The notes under the pieces were generated by a model. The model searched no databases. It had not been told where the DNA came from and saw nothing but the letters and a program-made list of their open reading frames with translations. Positions 1-8,100 of a stretch of DNA of 33,848 bases are shown in pieces. A program made the translations under genes and the position numbers. Location of the stretch: assembly GCA_005778225.1 (NCBI GenBank), contig SXPC01000068.1, positions 1-33,848 on the forward strand, written 5' to 3'. Source of the DNA: Planctomyces sp. (GTDB taxonomy: Bacteria > Planctomycetota > Planctomycetia > Planctomycetales > Planctomycetaceae). Positions within the stretch are counted from its first letter, which is position 1, and every line of letters begins with the position of its first letter.

Positions 1-163
1 AGTGGCAGGCCGAGTAGCCGACAGAGAGAAACAGCGGGGCATTCCGCTTTTTCGCCTCTTCAAATGCCTCTGCTCCCCAAGGATACCAGTCGACCGGGTT
101 GTGGGCGTGCTGGAGCAGGTACGGACTGGTTTCATTAATGAGGCGATTGGCCGGGCGATCCAT
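1..163 (-). CDS. YyaL/DUF255 family thioredoxin-domain protein, 5' part only
   Basis: A minus-strand frame opens with ATG at 163-161 and stays open for 54 codons to the window edge. The residues [18 protein letters not shown] at the start, followed by [12 protein letters not shown] (residues 19-30) and a [12 protein letters not shown] segment at the edge, are the hallmark N-terminus of the YyaL/spermatogenesis-associated protein 20 (DUF255) family, a thioredoxin-like domain followed in full-length members by an (alpha/alpha)6 barrel. The next residues in the family are the W-C of the CHWC motif, which falls just outside. AGGA lies about nine bases before the ATG and supports the start. The cellular role of the family is poorly defined. 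It is divergent from the small gene at 395; the shared upstream region is 164-394. The family call is firm from the conserved N-terminus; function is unknown. Confidence 0.88.
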   Translation of the reverse strand, partial: MDRPANRLINETSPYLLQHAHNPVDWYPWGAEAFEEAKKRNAPLFLSVGYSACH

Positions 164-306
164 AACCTGCAATCCTGTCGAGACTTAAGTGAGAATGCTC
201 TTGCGTGTCAGCGTGCTGTCACTCCATCCTAGTCCTCTGCATGAGCCCCGACAACCCAGCGAATTTCCATACAGAGCCTTCTTGACTCGAAAAATTACCG
301 TCGATC

Positions 307-315
307 TGCTATTCT
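307..315 (+). promoter_or_regulatory. possible extended -10 promoter for the small basic protein gene
   Basis: TGCTATTCT reads as an extended -10 element (TGn then TATTCT) about 80 bases upstream of the ATG at 395. TTGACT at 282-287 resembles a -35 box but sits 22 bases from the -10, too far for a normal sigma-70 spacer, so only the extended -10 reading is plausible. This is a weak pattern match. Confidence 0.25.
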
Positions 316-394
316 CCTCTGCTCGATTTTCAAACTGATTTTCAGGTGCAGCTGGCTCGGTCGGCTTCACACTTATTCATAAGGAGTTTTCATC

Positions 395-496
395 ATGGCA
401 ATGTCACAAAAGAAGCTCAAAAAAGCCAATCACGGCAAGCGTCCAGCCAGTGCCCAGGCCCGCAAAGCCAAGCGTAAGCACATCAAACTGTCGTAG
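395..496 (+). CDS. 33-residue highly basic small protein
   Basis: ATG at 395-397 opens 33 codons ending in TAG at 494-496. The start is supported by AAGGAG at 381-386 with eight bases of spacing, the best ribosome site in the window. The peptide starts MAMSQKKLKKANHGKRPA and ends KAKRKHIKLS. About a third of its residues are Lys or Arg, there are no acidic residues, and no membrane segment or signal peptide is visible. A clear intrinsic terminator follows, so this is a monocistronic unit. The composition is that of a nucleic-acid- or ribosome-binding peptide, similar in kind to bacterial ribosomal protein Thx, but I cannot assign a family. I have a vague impression that similar KKANHGKRP peptides occur in other planctomycetes; this is memory, not a search result. 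Function is unknown. Confidence 0.72.
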   Translation: MAMSQKKLKKANHGKRPASAQARKAKRKHIKLS

Positions 497-520
497 TTTG
501 ACTGGCTGAAACAGAAATTC

Positions 521-554
521 AAAACAGTCCGGCGTCGAGCGCGGGCTGTTTTTT
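521..554 (+). terminator. intrinsic terminator after the small basic protein gene
   Basis: AACAGTCCG at 523-531 pairs with CGGGCTGTT at 542-550 (nine pairs, one of them G-U), closing a GC-rich loop and followed by a T tract to 554. It begins 27 bases after the stop codon at 496 and ends about 60 bases before the next start, so it should insulate the downstream acyl-CoA dehydrogenase-like gene. Confidence 0.8.
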
Positions 555-616
555 CATGCGCGGCGAGAAAACAGTGAGTCAGTCAGCAGCTGGCTTTCAT
601 TGGAGTGGTCAACACG

Positions 617-1651
617 ATGAATTTACTGAGTGATGACGTTTTAGACGCCCTGGCAAGCCGGGCCGAAGCGGCTGATTCATCGTCTGCATGGCCGTCCGAA
701 TCATTGTCTGTTCTCAAGTCCGCGGGCGCGCTGGGCTGGTCGATCCCGATTGAGTTTGGCGGTTCGGGCAAGAACACGATCGAACTGTTTCGTGGTCATG
801 AAAATATCGCGACCGCCTGCCTGACAACCGCCTTTATCCTCAGTCAGCGAGAAGCCGCGATTCGCCAGCTGCTCAAAGGCCCGGCACATCTCCAGCAGCG
901 ATATCTTCCGGGACTGGCGAGTGGTGATGACTACGCGACCGTGGGTCTTTCGCAGCTCACGACATCGCGTCAACACATGAAGCCCTCGCTGACCGCGTCA
1001 CGCCTGGATCAGGGGCGCTATGAACTCCACGGCGAGATACCCTGGGTCACGGGAGCCGATCAGGCGAAGGTTATTATTGTTGGTGCGACGCTGGATGATG
1101 GACTGCAGATACTCGTCGCGTTGCCGGGTGCTCGTCAGGGGGTCAGCTATGGAGAGACGATTGAACTGGCATCGCTGACGGGATCGCGAACATCGCTTGT
1201 GCAATGTGATCGCGTGGCGATCGAAGTGGACGATGTACTGGCCGGCCCCGTCGAGAAAGTCCTCGGAGCTGTCGGAGGAGGCGGACTGGAAACCTCCAAC
1301 CTCGCTCTGGGGATGGCAGAAGCCGCGACCGGGTACTTGGAACGCGAAGTCGAGAAGCGAGCCGACCTTGAATCAGTGGCTTCGCATTTCCGCGTCACTG
1401 TCGACCAGACACGCGATCGACTCCACGCCCTGGCGCAATCCCCCAAAGATGCAGACGCTGCAATGGCGATTCGTGAGGAATGCACGATGCTCGCGCTGCA
1501 AGCCACTCAGACGAGTCTGCTCATGGCTAAGGGAGCAGGGTTCGCGAAGCCACATCCCGTGCAGCGGTGGACAAGGCAGGCGCTGTTCTTCCTGGTCTGG
1601 TCCTGCCCACGACCAGTGGCAGCCGGAGTGTTGAGTCGGCTGATGGCATAA
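617..1651 (+). CDS. acyl-CoA dehydrogenase-like flavoprotein, short C-terminus
   Basis: The 344 residues read as an acyl-CoA dehydrogenase fold: an N-terminal helical domain with GWSIPIEFGGSG (residues 40-51), a middle beta domain with ATVGLSQLTTSR (107-118) and GEIPWVTGADQA (139-150), the equivalent of the family's G.k.wvtga..Ad segment, then a helical C-terminal part. Family members are usually near 380 residues and carry a catalytic Glu in a C-terminal YEG-type segment. Here the protein ends HPVQRWTRQALFFLVWS... with no such motif. It may therefore be a non-dehydrogenase relative, such as a flavin monooxygenase-like or degenerate member. ATG 617 is preferred over GTG 605 because GGAG at 602-605 lies 11 bases upstream and overlaps the GTG. 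It stands alone between a terminator and a large inverted repeat. Substrate is unknown. Confidence 0.75.
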   Translation: MNLLSDDVLDALASRAEAADSSSAWPSESLSVLKSAGALGWSIPIEFGGSGKNTIELFRGHENIATACLTTAFILSQREAAIRQLLKGPAHLQQRYLPGLASGDDYATVGLSQLTTSRQHMKPSLTASRLDQGRYELHGEIPWVTGADQAKVIIVGATLDDGLQILVALPGARQGVSYGETIELASLTGSRTSLVQCDRVAIEVDDVLAGPVEKVLGAVGGGGLETSNLALGMAEAATGYLEREVEKRADLESVASHFRVTVDQTRDRLHALAQSPKDADAAMAIREECTMLALQATQTSLLMAKGAGFAKPHPVQRWTRQALFFLVWSCPRPVAAGVLSRLMA

Positions 1652-1676
1652 GTCATTGTACGTCGTGCGCACGGGT

Positions 1677-1778
1677 AGGGTGCTGGTGAGTCTTCCAACC
1701 GCACCAAATGTGTGCTCAAAGTCTATTCGTTGTTTGAAATCACAATTGGTGCGGTTCGCAAAGCCTCACCAGCACCCT
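1677..1778. repeat. large imperfect inverted repeat between convergent genes
   Basis: The arm at 1677-1706 begins AGGGTGCTGGTGAG and ends AACCGCACCA. The arm at 1747-1778, read on the minus strand, begins and ends with the same two blocks, with only the central few bases differing. A further ACCAAATGTG/ACCAATTGTG similarity extends the stem inward. The spacer is about 40 bases. The right arm ends five bases before the stop codon of the caspase-like gene (1784-1786), and the left arm starts 26 bases after the stop of the acyl-CoA dehydrogenase-like gene. It can therefore act as a bidirectional terminator. Two near-identical arms of this size also suggest two inserted copies of a dispersed element in opposite orientation. 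Confidence 0.8.
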
Positions 1779-1783
1779 GCGGC

Positions 1784-2764
1784 TTACTTTGGTGCCTGTT
1801 TCGCCTGCTGATACAACTTCGCCAATGGCAGGAGGATCTTCTCGAGTCTGCTGAGATACTCCTCTTCCGACAGGGAGACTTTCTGTTGTCGCAGTTGTGC
1901 GAGTTCGACTTCCCACTGATCGCGCTGTTTGCGTTGTTCGTCCGTCAGTTGCGACGAAGCACCGGCGGGGATGAGGATGAACTGATTGGCGAATGTTCCG
2001 TCGGGCAGAGAGCTGTCTTTCGAGGTCTTGACGAGGTGGATGCCGCGGAACCAGTCGTAGGGAGTGCCTTTGCCATCGCCGTTGTCGTCGAGCAGGGCAT
2101 GCTCGGTGGCGAGCTGGCCTTCGGTTTCATAGTACTCCTGCGTCTGCTTCGACGCTGCCAGCCAGGCTTCCAGCAGCGACGTCTGACCATCTTTGTCGAG
2201 GTCTGCTGACGCATCGCCGATGCTGCTGGCGAGGTAACCACCGAAGCGGGCGAAGTTCTGCTCGGAGCCGTTTTGTGTCGAAGTCACGATGACACGGTTA
2301 TCTGCCGACAACTGCGTCAAGAAGGGGCCGCTCGCCGAGGCACAGTTGATGATCGCTGTCTTGCAGGGGATCTTGGCTAACTGCTCGCCGAGTTCAGTCG
2401 CGGTGATGTCGGTCCCACGCAGATTGAATTTCGCTTTCTTGCCATCGAAGGTGCCGTGGCCGATGAAGACGATCCACAAGGTCTCGGGGGGAGCTTTTTC
2501 AAACGACGTCAGCGTTTCGCAGAAAAGATCGCGATCTTCTTTCTCAGACGACTTCTCGCGAGGCGGGCCGATACTGACCAGATTGACGCCCGCTTTTGAA
2601 GTCGCCTCTTCCCAGTGCTGAGCCCACTCCACAAACAGCTGCTCGTACTTCTCCTCGCCCGGCTCGCCGACCACGACGATGACGGTTGCCGTAGGAGGAG
2701 TCGTGACCTCCGGCTGCGCGACCGTCGCGTTTATCATCAGACATAATGCCAACAGCCAGTTCAT
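1784..2764 (-). CDS. secreted caspase-like (clan CD) cysteine peptidase homologue with EF-hand loop
   Basis: The 326 residues start with a likely Sec signal peptide (MNWLLALCLMINATVAQ). A caspase/legumain-like core follows: strand IVVVGEPGEE (29-38), then WIVFIGHGTFDG with His103, then TAIINCASASG with Cys141. The GHG...NCASASG pair is the usual clan CD His/Cys dyad layout. Residues 188-199 form a full EF-hand calcium loop (Asp188, Asp190, Asp192-Gly193, Glu199), and DDNGDGKG at 226-233 is a partial second one. The C-terminus is a charged helical tail. It is the last gene of the eight-gene operon, starting one base after the stop of the preceding gene, so it is probably coupled to it. Proteolysis is inferred from the dyad; a pseudoenzyme is possible. 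Activation by calcium is speculation. Confidence 0.75.
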   Translation of the reverse strand: MNWLLALCLMINATVAQPEVTTPPTATVIVVVGEPGEEKYEQLFVEWAQHWEEATSKAGVNLVSIGPPREKSSEKEDRDLFCETLTSFEKAPPETLWIVFIGHGTFDGKKAKFNLRGTDITATELGEQLAKIPCKTAIINCASASGPFLTQLSADNRVIVTSTQNGSEQNFARFGGYLASSIGDASADLDKDGQTSLLEAWLAASKQTQEYYETEGQLATEHALLDDNGDGKGTPYDWFRGIHLVKTSKDSSLPDGTFANQFILIPAGASSQLTDEQRKQRDQWEVELAQLRQQKVSLSEEEYLSRLEKILLPLAKLYQQAKQAPK

Positions 2765-2765
2765 C

Positions 2766-5144
2766 TCAGGCGAGTCCTTTCCAGCGTCTTAGTCCCCATT
2801 CAAACGCGAGCAGGCTGACTGCCAGTGTGAAGACGCCCCAGGTATGCCAGATTGAATGGATCTTCGGCTCCACAACCGGGATCTCGCGATCCGGCAGCGT
2901 TCGTACGAATTCTTCGAGGGCAGACAGCTTCACCACTTCGCCGCCGGTCTTCTGAGCGAGCATTTCGAGGAACTCGCGATTCGGCTTGAGTGTGACGAAT
3001 TCATCCCCTGCAGGCTCGGAGACCCAGCCAGTTTCACTTTGGTTGATCTCACTGCCATCGGGATTTTTGGCGGTCACAGTCGCGCGATACGCACCGGGTG
3101 ATCGCGGAACGTAGGTCGACGAATACTGCCCGGAGACAGCGTCTTTGGCTTCTGCGGTGAGGGTCAGTTTTTCATTGTTCGGCGTCGTGATCTCGACGGT
3201 CACGTCAGCGTTGTCGAGCGGCTTGAAGTTCTCATCATTGACCTGGACGGCGACTTCGAAAGGGCGATTCGGATCATCCTGTTTACGAACAGCTTCCACT
3301 TGCACACGTTGCGGGACGTCGCCGACGAGCCAGCGAGCCGTCTGACGCCAGGCACGTTCGAGGTCGTCATTGTCAACGCTCGCCTGGTGCATCTTCCAGC
3401 GCCACAAATCGCCGATGAGGAATGCCCCCGTGCGTCCCTTGCCGAACCGTTGCGTGACGAGGGCAGGGCGAGAATCATCACGCGAAGTACGAACCGTCGA
3501 AAGTTCAGTGGCTCCGGGCTTGAGCGCGCCGACGGGACTGAGAGTTTTCAGACGCGGCATGTCATCGAGTCGCTGTTGTTCCTCCTGTTCGGTGGAACGG
3601 ACTCGGACCCAGGGTTCCAGCTTGCCTTCGCGAGTGAGCGCGAGTGTGAATTCGCGCTGATCGGGAACCGGTTTCACGCCCGTCAGGTAGACGGGCAGAA
3701 GCTCGCCAATCGGCGTGCGGTGATACTTGCCTTCTGCGAACGACTCCATCCCGCCAAGCATCATGAACCCGCCACCGCGTCGACTGACGAAGTCCTGAAT
3801 GAGTGACATCTGCTGCTGGGTGAAGAACTCTGCTTCGATATCGTCGAGGATGATGGCGTCGTAATCAAAGAGCTCATCGGACGACTTGGGGAAACCGCCG
3901 ACGAGTTCGTCTTGTTCGAGCTTGCCGACGCGCAGCAGAACAGGTTCATCGTATTGCTGGACGAGTTCTTTCTTCTCATCATCGGTATTGGTGAAGATGC
4001 GATTGGCACTCGAATCTTTTTCGCGAAACTGGAACTTCGGCTCGCGTTTGGCGATCCGAACCAGTCCATGAAGTTCGAGTTCATCGTCCTCAGCAAGGGC
4101 ACGGTTGAGAAACTTGAATTCCCAGTTCGGACGCCCCGCGACGTATAGAATCTTATAGGGCCCGCGTCCTCTGTTGACCATGACCGTTCGACAGTTATTC
4201 AGCAGAGTCGCTTCCGTGCTGCGTGACGGATTGTCGAACAATCCCTTTTGTGATTCTGCATAGGCGCGGACCTGATAGAAGAGGACGCCGCGTTGTACCG
4301 GCTTGACCTGAAAGCGCACCGAGAAGATCTGATCATCGCGTATGCTGTTGACGGTCTTCGCTTCGAGGGAGACCCCTTTCTCATCGAGGAGTTCCACAAC
4401 GACCGATTGGCCGTTGAAGCCAGTCCCTTCGATCTCCGCTGTCAGCGTCACCGGGGCGGCTTCGAAATTGGTCTGACTGGCAGTGACGCGTCGGACGCCG
4501 ATATCGCTGGCAGTTTCTTCGCTGCCGAGCATGACCGGAAAAATGGGCGGGAATTTGCTCCAGTCAATTTCTGTTTCGGAGAGATCGGTCGCGTTGCCAT
4601 CGGTCAACAGGAGGATACCCGCAGTGGGGCGCTGAGCATAACGATCTGCGACCGACGCCAACGACGTCATGATCGAAGAGGCTTCTCCCTCTGCCTTGAA
4701 GCCATCGAAGTCGGCGACCGGCGATAGCTGTCGATCAAATTCATAACGTCTGACATCGAAATCGGTGCCGAGCTGGACCTGCCACTCGGACGTACGTTCG
4801 AGCCGCTTTTTCAGAAGATCCGCTCGACTGGCTGTTTCCCCAGAATCGGTCAGTTGAAGACTCTGCGAACGATCCGCAAGGACTGCAAACAGGTTCGCGC
4901 CGGGGACTGGTTTGGATTCACTGTGCATCGGCTCAACGAGCGTGAGCGCGATGAGTGTAACGGCGAAGCCTTTGAGCATCGCACAAGTCACCTTCAACCA
5001 GCGCGGCGCATCGATCGCGCGATACGCCCAGATCACGAGCAGGAACACCGCGCCACCCAGCAGGCAGGCGGGCAGAATCCAGCTCCGTGAGGCCAAGACA
5101 TTCGGCCACTCCAGAAGAAATTGCTCCTGGAACCACTCCATCAT
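2766..5144 (-). CDS. membrane protein with vWA and glutamine-amidotransferase-like domains
   Basis: The 792 residues contain two N-terminal membrane helices (about 21-44 and 50-72), then a von Willebrand factor A domain with a MIDAS-type DRSQS (91-95) and LLTDG (179-183). An Ig-like stretch follows (about 215-300), then a class I glutamine-amidotransferase-like region (about 330-490, with ILYVAGRPNWEFKFL and RRGGGFMMLGGMESF), another Ig-like region (about 615-705) and a final membrane helix (about 766-783). No Cys nucleophile is evident in the amidotransferase-like part, so it is probably a binding rather than a catalytic fold. The start ATG overlaps the previous stop by four bases (ATGA). 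This architecture is typical of BatA-like partners of MoxR ATPases. The large middle part is presumably extracytoplasmic, given the paired N-terminal helices and the C-terminal anchor. Confidence 0.82.
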   Translation of the reverse strand: MMEWFQEQFLLEWPNVLASRSWILPACLLGGAVFLLVIWAYRAIDAPRWLKVTCAMLKGFAVTLIALTLVEPMHSESKPVPGANLFAVLADRSQSLQLTDSGETASRADLLKKRLERTSEWQVQLGTDFDVRRYEFDRQLSPVADFDGFKAEGEASSIMTSLASVADRYAQRPTAGILLLTDGNATDLSETEIDWSKFPPIFPVMLGSEETASDIGVRRVTASQTNFEAAPVTLTAEIEGTGFNGQSVVVELLDEKGVSLEAKTVNSIRDDQIFSVRFQVKPVQRGVLFYQVRAYAESQKGLFDNPSRSTEATLLNNCRTVMVNRGRGPYKILYVAGRPNWEFKFLNRALAEDDELELHGLVRIAKREPKFQFREKDSSANRIFTNTDDEKKELVQQYDEPVLLRVGKLEQDELVGGFPKSSDELFDYDAIILDDIEAEFFTQQQMSLIQDFVSRRGGGFMMLGGMESFAEGKYHRTPIGELLPVYLTGVKPVPDQREFTLALTREGKLEPWVRVRSTEQEEQQRLDDMPRLKTLSPVGALKPGATELSTVRTSRDDSRPALVTQRFGKGRTGAFLIGDLWRWKMHQASVDNDDLERAWRQTARWLVGDVPQRVQVEAVRKQDDPNRPFEVAVQVNDENFKPLDNADVTVEITTPNNEKLTLTAEAKDAVSGQYSSTYVPRSPGAYRATVTAKNPDGSEINQSETGWVSEPAGDEFVTLKPNREFLEMLAQKTGGEVVKLSALEEFVRTLPDREIPVVEPKIHSIWHTWGVFTLAVSLLAFEWGLRRWKGLA

Positions 5145-8100
5145 TGGCTGCTCCCCAATCGTTCGTAATAGCGGCGAACAGCGTTTTCGTACTGTGTCGG
5201 GACAGGGTCTTTATCAATTGGCACGCGGACATCCTCGCCGGTCCGTTTGAGAAGTTCTTCCGCGACCCGGTTCTGCAGTTGAGTCAGTGGATTGGCGACG
5301 CGATCTTTAATGATGTCCCATTGAGGAGGAGCCTGATTATTGAGCATCTCACGTCGAAGCTCACGGGCTTCCTCACGAATGCGAGCTGCTTCCGCACGCA
5401 GCTGGGGATCATCGACGATTTCTTCGACATCGCGCAGACGATCCGACCAGTTCATGAAGTCATCGCCTGAAAACGGGCTGACCCGCTGGACGTTGCCGTT
5501 ATCAAGAAACCGATCCAGACCGCCACCACCGCCTCCCGCGTTTCGCTGCCCACCCGGTTGACGCTGTTGCCCACCGGCTTGACCGGGTTGCTGGCCCTGT
5601 TGCTGTCCTCCAGGTTGTTGACCACCTGGCTGCTGACCAGGTTGTTGGCCCGGCTGTTGACCGCCAGGCTGTGGTTGCTGAGACTGACCTGGCTGCTGGC
5701 CGCCCGGTTGCTGACCCGGCTGCTCGCCAGGACGTTGTCCCTGCGGTTGACCTAGTTGTTGGCCAGACTGCTGCCCGGGCTGTTGACCCTGTTGCTGTCC
5801 AGGTTGCTGACCTTGCTGAGTCATCGCTTCTTGACCTGCTTGTTGCTCGCCATTCTGCTGTTCGCCTGGTTGTTGATCGGGCTGTGGCTGCTGACCATTT
5901 TGCTGGCCTTGTTGTGATTGGTCATTCTGCTGGCCGGGGCGAGTCGGTTGGCCCGATGAGGAGTTTCTGTTCAAGGGATCATCGGTCAGTGGGCTTTGAT
6001 TGCGAAGTGGATTCGTCGGATCTTGCGATCCGGGACGCTGTCCCGGTTGACGACCCTCGGCTTGAGCAATCTCGCGATCAAGATCCGTGTTGAGGCGATC
6101 GAGCTCGCCCAGGGCACGACGCAATGTCTCCGTTTCGTCGCCAAGGACTTGATCGGCAGCCTGTTCGACACCTTCAGCCAGTCGGTTGATTCCCTGACGT
6201 GCTGTCTGTTCCTGGTCGAGGGCATCTTCGAGAAAGCCACGCCGCATGAGCAGCTCAGTCGCTTCGAGGGCCTTCTGAGGATCCGCTTTGCGTGTCTCAC
6301 GAATCGAGTCATAAAGTTTTTCAGCCAGAAGTGGCTGAGTTGCCTCCGCTTGTTCGATCGTTTCTCGCATCGTGTTGGTCAGCTCTTCCAGCCGCTTTTT
6401 CTGCTGGGCGACTTGTTGTTGAGTCTCCTGTCGCTCGTTGGATTCACGCAGAGAGTTCGCCTCTTCGCTGCCGCCCTCGGTGAGGTTTTTTAACTGCTCT
6501 CCAATTTTCTCTTCCTGCTGCTTGAGCTCCTGTGCCTGCTGGCGCATCTCGCGCATCTGTTCTTCGAACTGTCCCGACGTCTGACGCTGAAACTCTTCCT
6601 TCAAGTCATTGAGTTCGTTCTGGGCCCGTGTCCCTTCATTGGCGGCCTGCGTCACCATACGTTCCTGAAGGGCCTCCGCAGACTGACGCACATTCTCACG
6701 AGCTTCCTGAAGCTGCTGGCTTTGCTCAGCCATCCGTTCCTGATTTTCAGGCTGCTCCATGCGCTCCTGAAGCTCTTCGGTATCACGCAGAATCTCTTCC
6801 TGCTCTTCACGCAGACGCTTCAACTGACGCTCGGCTTCTGCTCGCTCTTCTTCGGTCTGAGCGGCTTCGAGAGCCCCTTGCAGTTCTTTGATCCGCTCGT
6901 TGAGATCACTCTGACGTTGAGCGAGCTCTCGCAGACGGTTGAGAACCTGACGGTCCTCGCGAGACTGTTGTTCCTGCTCGGTCTGCGCCTGTTGCTCCTG
7001 AGCGTATCGGTTGCTGTCTTCTTTCAGCTTCAATTGCTGAAGCTGTTGCTGCATCCGTTGGCTTTGCTGTTGCTGGCTTTGTTGCTGCTGCTGGGACTGA
7101 CTGCTTTGCACAACTTCATGCTCGCGCGCCCGCAGGCGGAGAAGTGCCTGGTAAGCCGCTTGTTCATGCCCCAACCCAGATTGCAACTCTGGAGCTTTCT
7201 GGCTGCTGGCTGCAGACTCCAGAGATGTGACTATTTTTCGCATCTCCTGTTTGACAGTGTCGACATGAGACAGTGACTGCTGGTCTTGAATGTTCTGGGC
7301 GAGTTCATCGACTTGCGCCATTGCAGCCTTCTGTGACTCCACAATGAGCCGCACGTCGTCTTCAAACTCCGGTGACATCTTCTCGCGCGACTCTCGACGA
7401 ATAATCTTCCACGTCGCATTGATGATCTGCTTTTGCAGCTCTGCAAGTTGCTGTGCCTGCTGGGCGTTCTGGCTGCCTTGTTGTTGCTGTTGCTGCTGTT
7501 GTTCTCCCTCGGCTGGTTGCTGTCCCTGACGGAAGATCTCTTCGAACGGGCGAACTTCTGCAAAGAACATGTCGCTGGCGGTCCGTCGGATTTCTCCTGC
7601 CGGGCCGATGTCTTCGGCCCAGAAATACCATGAAAGGAGTTGATCGGGTTCTGCATTCAGATCTTCAAAGGCAAGCAGGTGCTGAGCCTGGATCCGTTCT
7701 TTCGCGGGGAAGCGATCGCCCAGAGAGATATCCTTCTCGACTTTTCCAGGAATCGAATAGTTGATCCCGACACGCTGAATTCCAAAGTCATCCCAGGCGG
7801 AGGCAGCCAGATCGACCTCTTCAATCGGCGAGACCTCAATATCCTTCGTCGGCTGCGCCAGCTTGATATCCGGCAGGCGATTCGTGACGACGTTGATGAC
7901 GAGCTTGGTCGGGAATTTGTTCGCGCGACCCGCATCGTCGGTCAGATGCAGCATGAGCTCACGAGACCGTTCGAGCTTGAAACTCGTCGTGTACGTCAGC
8001 GGATCAGCTGCATCGACTTGGAGATCGATGACCTCTTCACTTTCACCGAGTTGCTCTTTGAACTGTACCGACTTAAGAGGCTTATTGACTCGACACAACA

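Noticed and set aside
2-232. 76-codon plus-strand ORF at the left edge
   Set aside because: It is antisense to the YyaL/DUF255-type N-terminus, which is far more convincing.
5510-6050. Tandem repeat array resembling CRISPR or a minisatellite
   Set aside because: The repeats are irregular, lie in frame and encode a Pro-Gly-Gln-rich protein segment; there are no spacers.
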